Assembly (NCBI RefSeq): GCF_008704395.1
Contig: NZ_CP023695.1
Span: forward strand, 7,254,001 to 7,318,000
Source: Streptomyces alboniger
Lineage (GTDB): Bacteria > Actinomycetota > Actinomycetes > Streptomycetales > Streptomycetaceae
Length of the DNA stretch: 64,000 nucleotides
Reading direction: 5' to 3'
Of the stretch, positions 60,001 to 64,000 are shown in pieces (position 1 is the stretch's first letter; every line of letters begins with the position of its first letter). The notes beneath the pieces were generated by a model, which had not been told where the DNA came from, made no database searches, and saw only the letters and a list, made by a program, of their open reading frames with translations. A program made the translations under genes and the position numbers.

Positions 60001-61690
60001 GCCCGTCGAAGCGGTCCTGTGCGCCGTGTTCGCCGAGGCGCTCGGCGTCGAACGGGTGGGCGCCGACGACTCGTTCTTCGCCCTCGGCGGCGACTCGATC
60101 CTGTCGATGATGCTGGTGTCCGGGGCCCGCCGCGCGGGCCTCGCGATCACCGCACGCCAGGTGTTCGAGCACCGCACCCCGGCCGCCCTCGCGCTGGTGG
60201 CCGTACCGGTGGACGGCGGGGCCGCCGGCGGCGGCGACCCCGGGACCGGCGAGGTGCCCCTGACCCCCGTGATGCACGAACTGCTCGACCGCGTCGGCGC
60301 CGACCAGGTGGGCCGGGTCGTCCAGTCCGCCGTCGTCGAGGCCCCGGCCGGGCTGAGCCACGAGACGCTGGCCGACGCGGTGCGCGCCGTGGTGGACCAC
60401 CACGACATCCTGCGCGCCCGCCTCCGGACGGAACCGGAACCGCGGCTCGTGGTGTCAGGACCGGGCACCGCACCGGCCGGATCGTGGGTACGCCGGATCG
60501 ACGCGGAATCCGTGGAGGCCGACGACCTGCCGCGGGCCATCGCCGAGGAGAGCCGGGCGGCGGTGGCGCGGCTCGATCCGCGCTCCGGTGTCATGGTGCA
60601 GGTGGTCTGGTTCGACCTCGGGCCCGAGACCGCCGGGCGGCTGCTGCTGGTCGTCGACCACCTCGTGATGGACACGGTGTCGTGGCGGATCCTGCTGCCC
60701 GACCTGGAGCAGGCCTGCGCGGCCCTCGCCGCAGGCCGCAAGCCGGAACTGGAGCCGGTCCCCACGTCGTTCCGGCACTGGGCGCGCGCCCTGGCCGAGC
60801 AGGCGCGGAGCGCGGACCGGATCGCGGAACTGCCGCGGTGGGCGGAGTTGCTCCAGGGCCCCGACCCGCTGCTGACCGCACTGCCCGCGGACCCGGCACG
60901 CGACGTGGCCGCCACGGTGCGGCGGATCTCGGTGACCGTACCGGCCGAGGTCACCTCGGCCCTGCTGACCGGCGTGCCCGCCGCCTACCACGCGGGTGTC
61001 GACGACGTCCTCCTGACCGGACTCGCCGCCGCGGTCGCGCGGTGGCGCGACGGCGCCGACCCCGAGGGCGGCTTCCTGGTGGACGTGGAGGGCCACGGCC
61101 GGGTGGAGCTGTCCGACGGCATGGACCTGTCGCGGACGGTCGGCTGGTTCACCGGCACACACCCCGTACGGCTCGACGCGGGCGCCGCCGACCTCGACGA
61201 GATCCTGTCCGGTGGCCCGTCGGCGGGCGACGCCGTGAAGCGCGTCAAGGAACAACTGCGCGCGGCGCCCGGCGACGGCCTCGGCTACGGCCTGCTGCGC
61301 CACCTCAACGACGAGACCGCGCGGGAACTCGCCGCCCTGCCCGCCGCCCGCATCGGGTTCACCTACCTAGGCCGCGTCCCCGGCGCCCCCGCGGACGAGA
61401 GCCCGGACACGGCGCCCGATCCCGCAGGCGGACAGCTCCCCGTCGCCCACCCCCTGGAGGTCTCCGGCGTCGTCCACGACCTGCCCGGGGGGCCGCGCCT
61501 CACCCTGAGCCTCGCCTGCCCGCAGCACCTCCTCGACGAGCAGGCGGCGCGCGCCCTGGTCGAGGGCTGGGCGGCGATGCTCACCGGCCTGGCCGCCCAC
61601 GCCGCGGACCCCGCGGCGGGCGGCCACACCCCCTCGGACTTCCCGCTGGTCACACTGACGCGGACCCAGGTCGAGAAGCTGGAGGAGGCG
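57053..61690 (+). other. Module 8 (C8-A8-T8-E8), substrate unassigned
   Basis: The A8 code is D-G-L-S-V-G-T-V-M-K, differing from modules 2 and 9 only at position 236. The first part of A8 is nearly identical at the DNA level to that of A2 (about 31550-31790 and 58490-58730). E8 keeps the second, catalytic His but has lost the first His and the Gly of HHxxxDG. Confidence 0.6.
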
Positions 61691-64000
61691 GCGCCGGGCC
61701 TCGCGGACATCTGGCCGCTCTCCCCGCTGCAAGAGGGCCTGCTGTTCCACTCGATGTTCGCGGACGAGGGCCCCGACGTGTACGTGGAGCAGATGATCGT
61801 AGGCCTCGAAGGGCCGCTGGACACCGACGTCCTCAGGGCGTCCTGGCAGTCGGTCCTCGACCGGCACGCGAGCCTGCGCGTCGGCTTCCGGCAGGTCGCG
61901 GGGTCCGGGCAGGCCGTCCAGATCGTCATGCCCCGGGTCGCCCTGCCGTGGCGCGAGGAGGACCTGTCGGAACTCGGCGAGGACGCGGCCAGGGAGGAGT
62001 CGGACCGGATCGGGAACGAAGAACGGGACAAGGGCTTCGACCTGGAGAAGCCGCCCCTGCTGAAGGTGCTGCTCGTCAAGACGGGCCACGAGCGGTACCG
62101 CATGATGGTGACGCTCCATCACATCGTGCTCGACGGCTGGTCGTTGCCGGTGCTGCGGCGCGAGCTGTGGGCCTGCTACGAAGCGGGGGGCAGCGCCGAC
62201 GGCCTGCCCCCGGTGACGCCGTACTCGCAGTTCCTGGCCTGGCTCGGCCGCCAGGACAGGGAAGCGGCCCAGGAAGCGTGGGCGGCGGAGCTGTCCGGCG
62301 CCGAGGAGCCGACGCTGGTCGTGCCCGTGACCCCGGGCGCGACGGTCGAGGCGTCCGGCGTGTCGGGCGAGGTCTTCACCGTCGCCGACGAGGCGCTGAA
62401 CACCGCGCTCGGCGAGCTGACGCGCGCCCACGACGTGACGCTGAACACCGTCGTCCAGGCCGCGTGGGCGCTGGTCATCGGCCAGCTGGCGGGCCGCAAG
62501 GACGTGGTGTTCGGTGCGTCCGTCGCGGGCCGGCCCGCCGAACTGCCGGGCATGGAGGACATGCTGGGCCTGTTCATCAACACCGTGCCCGTCCGCGTGG
62601 CCTGCGAGCCCGCGCGGACCGTCGCCGAGGTCCTCACCGACGTACAGGCCAGGCAGTCGGTACTGATGGACCATCAGTACCTGAGCCTGGGGGACATCCA
62701 GCGGATCGCGGGACCGGGAGCGACCTTCGACTCCCTCATGGCGTTCGAGAGCTTCCCCACCGGCATGGACGCTCCCGCACAGCCCGGTGAGGGCCCCCGG
62801 GAGGCCGCACCGGCCGGCCTGAGTTTCACCGAGGCCGACATGCGCGAGTCGATCAACTACCCGCTCGGCCTCGTCGTGGACCCGCTCGGCGGGCTGCGGC
62901 TGCGGCTCACCTACCGGACGGACGTCTTCGAGGAACCGGCCGCCCGCGCCCTGCTCGACCGCCTCGTGCGGGCCCTGCGGCAGATGGCGGCGGACCCCGG
63001 CCTCACCGTGGGCCGGATCAAGCTCTCGGACACCGCCGAGCGGTCGCTGGTGACCGAGCGGTGGAACGCTCCGGCGGTGGCGGTCCCGGACGCGCTGGTG
63101 CCGGAACTGTTCCAGCTGCGCGCGGGCCTCTCGCCGGACGCGGTGGCGGCGCGGTGCGGCCAGGACGCGGTGTCGTACGGCGAGTTGGAGGTGCGGGCGA
63201 ACCAACTGGCCCGCTTCCTGGCGGGTCGAGGCATCGGCCGTGAGACCACGGTGGGCCTGTGTCTGCCGCGCGGGATCGACATGGTCGTCGCCGAGCTGGC
63301 GGTGTGGAAGGCGGGCGGCGCGTTCGTGCCGCTGGACCCGGAGTACCCGGCGGACCGGCTGGACCATGTGATCGCCGACAGCGGCGCGCGGGTGGTGCTC
63401 GGGTCCGGCGGCTCCCTGGACGGCCTGTCGATGGGAGCGGCCCGGGCGGTACTGCTCGACCAGGTGGAGACCGGCCGGGCGATCGCGGCGGAGCCCGCCG
63501 AGCCGCTCGACGTGACGGTGTCACCCGGTCAACTGGCCTACGTGATCTACACATCGGGGTCGACGGGCACCCCCAAGGGTGTCGCCGTGGCGCATGGCGG
63601 TGTGGCGAACCTGGCCGAGACGATGCGGCCCGCGCTGGGTGTCGCCGAGGGTGTGGCGGTCCTCCAGTTCGCGTCGTTCAGCTTCGACGCGGCGGTCCTC
63701 GACGTGGCCGTCACCCTCGCGGGCGGCGGCACGCTGGTCGTCGCCTCGGGGCAGGAGCGGGCCGAGCCGGGAGCGCTGGCCGAGATGATCCAGGCCTCGG
63801 GCGTCACCACGGCGAGCGTCGTGCCGTCGCTGCTGAACCTGCTGGACCCCGACGCGGTCCCCGGCGTGGGCAACTGGGTCCTCGGCGCGGAGCTGCTGAC
63901 CGCCGACCTGGCCGGCCGCTGGACCCCGCAGGCGCGGGTCTGGAACACCTACGGCCCCACCGAGGCGACCGTGATGGCCACCGCGGGCCCCGTGAACGAG
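57053..64000 (+). CDS. NRPS subunit 4, partial: C-A-T-E, C-A... (modules 8-9)
   Basis: An open frame of 2316 codons runs to the window edge without a stop. C8 (HHILLDG, 148-149) and C9 (HHIVLDG, 1689-1690) are of the D-donor type. T8 carries Ser1015 in LGGDSI. E8 has a diverged core, DHLVMDT (Asp1202-His1203, Thr1208), with VEGHGRV, and its sequence stands apart from E3-E7. A9 is cut just after its YGPTEATV motif. The N-terminus ([15 protein letters not shown]) is almost the same as that of subunit 3. The ATG follows GAGGAGA. Termination module, thioesterase and any tailoring genes lie beyond the edge. Confidence 0.93.
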   Translation, partial: MSRPRPRSLVEDVWPLSPLQEGMLFHASFDEQGPDVYTVQSAVDVNGPLDTDRLRASWEALLGRHAALRACFRPVTGAHMVQVIPREVVLPWQEADVRGLAQAEALAEIDRLAARQRAERFDLAVPPLLRLLLIRLDDNRHRLVMTLHHILLDGWSMPILLGELHATYAAGGATSALKRIAPYGEYVAWLGRQDKEAASAAWRAELSGIEGPTLVAPADPGRAPVLPEQVHASAPAELTAALTELARGEGLTLNTVVQGAWALVLARLAGRTDVVFGATVAGRPAELPGVESMVGLFINTLPVRVPLDGGQQVAQMLARLQERQSALIPHQHVGLAEVQKLAGAAAVFDTLVLYENYPLPPAAPAPGPDTISLSPAGASRDASHYPLTLVAVPGGDRMRFKLDYRPDLFDRGTAESIVQRFLRVLERMASDPSARIGDIDVLDGAERSRVVERWNATARPVLTSTVVAAFEERAGLSPDVVAVRCGQDVVSYGELEARANRLARSLTGRGVGREARVGLCLPRGVDMVVAELAVWKAGGAFVPLDPEYPPDRLAFMVADSGARMVLCTGEPPAVRRADEPPAGDVRVVRLDDPETARAIAAESAEPPGVTLLPDQLAYVIYTSGSTGRPKGVALAHHGVANLAEAMRPALDLDAGTVMLQFASFGFDGSVLDVAVTLAAGATLAIASAEERTEPDALTGMIRETGVGSASVVPSVLRVLDPADVPGVRNWVLGGELLTADLAGRWSARARVWNTYGPTEATVMATVGPVDAGITAGDEPPPIGRPLANTRTYVLDGFLRPVPPGVTGELYVAGPGLARGYAGRPELTAERFVACPFGAGGRMYRTGDLARWTADGRLVFAGRADEQVKLRGFRVEPGEIEAVLAGHAAVGQVAVLAREDLPGDKRLVAYVVPATDTASEAEGVDGTIDPEALRTFAGARLPDYMVPATVVVLDALPLTVNGKLDRAALPAPEHAEQGGRDPRTPVEAVLCAVFAEALGVERVGADDSFFALGGDSILSMMLVSGARRAGLAITARQVFEHRTPAALALVAVPVDGGAAGGGDPGTGEVPLTPVMHELLDRVGADQVGRVVQSAVVEAPAGLSHETLADAVRAVVDHHDILRARLRTEPEPRLVVSGPGTAPAGSWVRRIDAESVEADDLPRAIAEESRAAVARLDPRSGVMVQVVWFDLGPETAGRLLLVVDHLVMDTVSWRILLPDLEQACAALAAGRKPELEPVPTSFRHWARALAEQARSADRIAELPRWAELLQGPDPLLTALPADPARDVAATVRRISVTVPAEVTSALLTGVPAAYHAGVDDVLLTGLAAAVARWRDGADPEGGFLVDVEGHGRVELSDGMDLSRTVGWFTGTHPVRLDAGAADLDEILSGGPSAGDAVKRVKEQLRAAPGDGLGYGLLRHLNDETARELAALPAARIGFTYLGRVPGAPADESPDTAPDPAGGQLPVAHPLEVSGVVHDLPGGPRLTLSLACPQHLLDEQAARALVEGWAAMLTGLAAHAADPAAGGHTPSDFPLVTLTRTQVEKLEEAAPGLADIWPLSPLQEGLLFHSMFADEGPDVYVEQMIVGLEGPLDTDVLRASWQSVLDRHASLRVGFRQVAGSGQAVQIVMPRVALPWREEDLSELGEDAAREESDRIGNEERDKGFDLEKPPLLKVLLVKTGHERYRMMVTLHHIVLDGWSLPVLRRELWACYEAGGSADGLPPVTPYSQFLAWLGRQDREAAQEAWAAELSGAEEPTLVVPVTPGATVEASGVSGEVFTVADEALNTALGELTRAHDVTLNTVVQAAWALVIGQLAGRKDVVFGASVAGRPAELPGMEDMLGLFINTVPVRVACEPARTVAEVLTDVQARQSVLMDHQYLSLGDIQRIAGPGATFDSLMAFESFPTGMDAPAQPGEGPREAAPAGLSFTEADMRESINYPLGLVVDPLGGLRLRLTYRTDVFEEPAARALLDRLVRALRQMAADPGLTVGRIKLSDTAERSLVTERWNAPAVAVPDALVPELFQLRAGLSPDAVAARCGQDAVSYGELEVRANQLARFLAGRGIGRETTVGLCLPRGIDMVVAELAVWKAGGAFVPLDPEYPADRLDHVIADSGARVVLGSGGSLDGLSMGAARAVLLDQVETGRAIAAEPAEPLDVTVSPGQLAYVIYTSGSTGTPKGVAVAHGGVANLAETMRPALGVAEGVAVLQFASFSFDAAVLDVAVTLAGGGTLVVASGQERAEPGALAEMIQASGVTTASVVPSLLNLLDPDAVPGVGNWVLGAELLTADLAGRWTPQARVWNTYGPTEATVMATAGPVNE
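61691..64000 (+). other. Module 9 (C9-A9, cut by window edge), substrate unassigned
   Basis: C9 is complete and of the D-donor type, as expected after E8. The A9 code up to the edge is D-A-L-S-V-G-T-V-M, the same as module 2. Whether an epimerase follows cannot be seen. Confidence 0.6.

Noticed and set aside
26895..64000. Assignment to feglymycin, ramoplanin, enduracidin or a glycopeptide cluster
   Set aside because: The E-domain order (none, none, then six in a row) does not fit the D/L patterns I know for these peptides, and no X domain, P450 or halogenase gene is in the window.

Overview
The window looks like chromosomal DNA of a Streptomyces or very close relative. Evidence: very high GC, GTG/TTG starts, overlapping stop/start codons, GC-rich hairpin terminators, and a left flank whose gene order (lipoprotein, DUF574-type methyltransferase, PAS-GGDEF-EAL protein, LysR, sdhCAB) resembles, from memory, the SCO0922-SCO0930 neighbourhood of S. 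coelicolor.

Left flank, about 1-12.6 kb. On the minus strand lie a partial DUF4239-type membrane protein and a secreted proline-rich anchored protein. On the plus strand follow a lipoprotein with two COG4315-type repeats, a SAM-dependent methyltransferase and an RmdA-like c-di-GMP enzyme. A LysR regulator is divergent from a three-gene succinate dehydrogenase operon. A short UvrA-like ABC ATPase closes the flank.

Biosynthetic gene cluster, about 12.66 kb to beyond the right edge. A precursor block makes two non-proteinogenic phenylglycines. 4-Hydroxyphenylglycine (Hpg) comes from prephenate dehydrogenase, HmaS, Hmo and an aminotransferase HpgT fused to a degenerate Hmo-like domain. 3,5-Dihydroxyphenylglycine (Dpg) comes from DpgA, DpgB, DpgC and the shared HpgT. 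No dpgD is seen; an alpha/beta hydrolase sits in its usual place. Then come an MbtH protein, an MsbA-like ABC exporter with a Gly/Pro-rich tail and an orphan sensor kinase. Four collinear NRPS genes follow, the last cut by the window edge.

Nine modules are visible: C-A-T, C-A-T, C-A-T-E | C-A-T-E | C-A-T-E, C-A-T-E, C-A-T-E | C-A-T-E, C-A(partial). Six modules in a row (3-8) carry epimerase domains, and every condensation domain after module 3 is of the type that accepts a D-configured donor. Specificity codes read by eye give Hpg for modules 1, 4 and 5, an aromatic residue (Tyr/Phe) for modules 6 and 7, and unassigned codes for modules 2, 8, 9 (one shared class) and 3. The product is therefore predicted to be a Hpg/Dpg peptide with an unusual run of six D residues. 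This is not the D/L pattern I know for glycopeptides, feglymycin, ramoplanin or enduracidin.

Regulation. Two 29-bp sites match GTCCAR-N17-TTGGAC, the consensus reported for the StrR-family glycopeptide regulators Bbr and Dbv4. One lies in the 3' end of pdh ahead of hpgT, the other just before the first NRPS gene. No StrR-family gene is in the window, so it should lie outside. One NRPS gene carries a TTA (bldA-type) codon. The cluster also shows many short tandem repeats and long near-identical stretches between modules, suggesting recent duplication or gene conversion.
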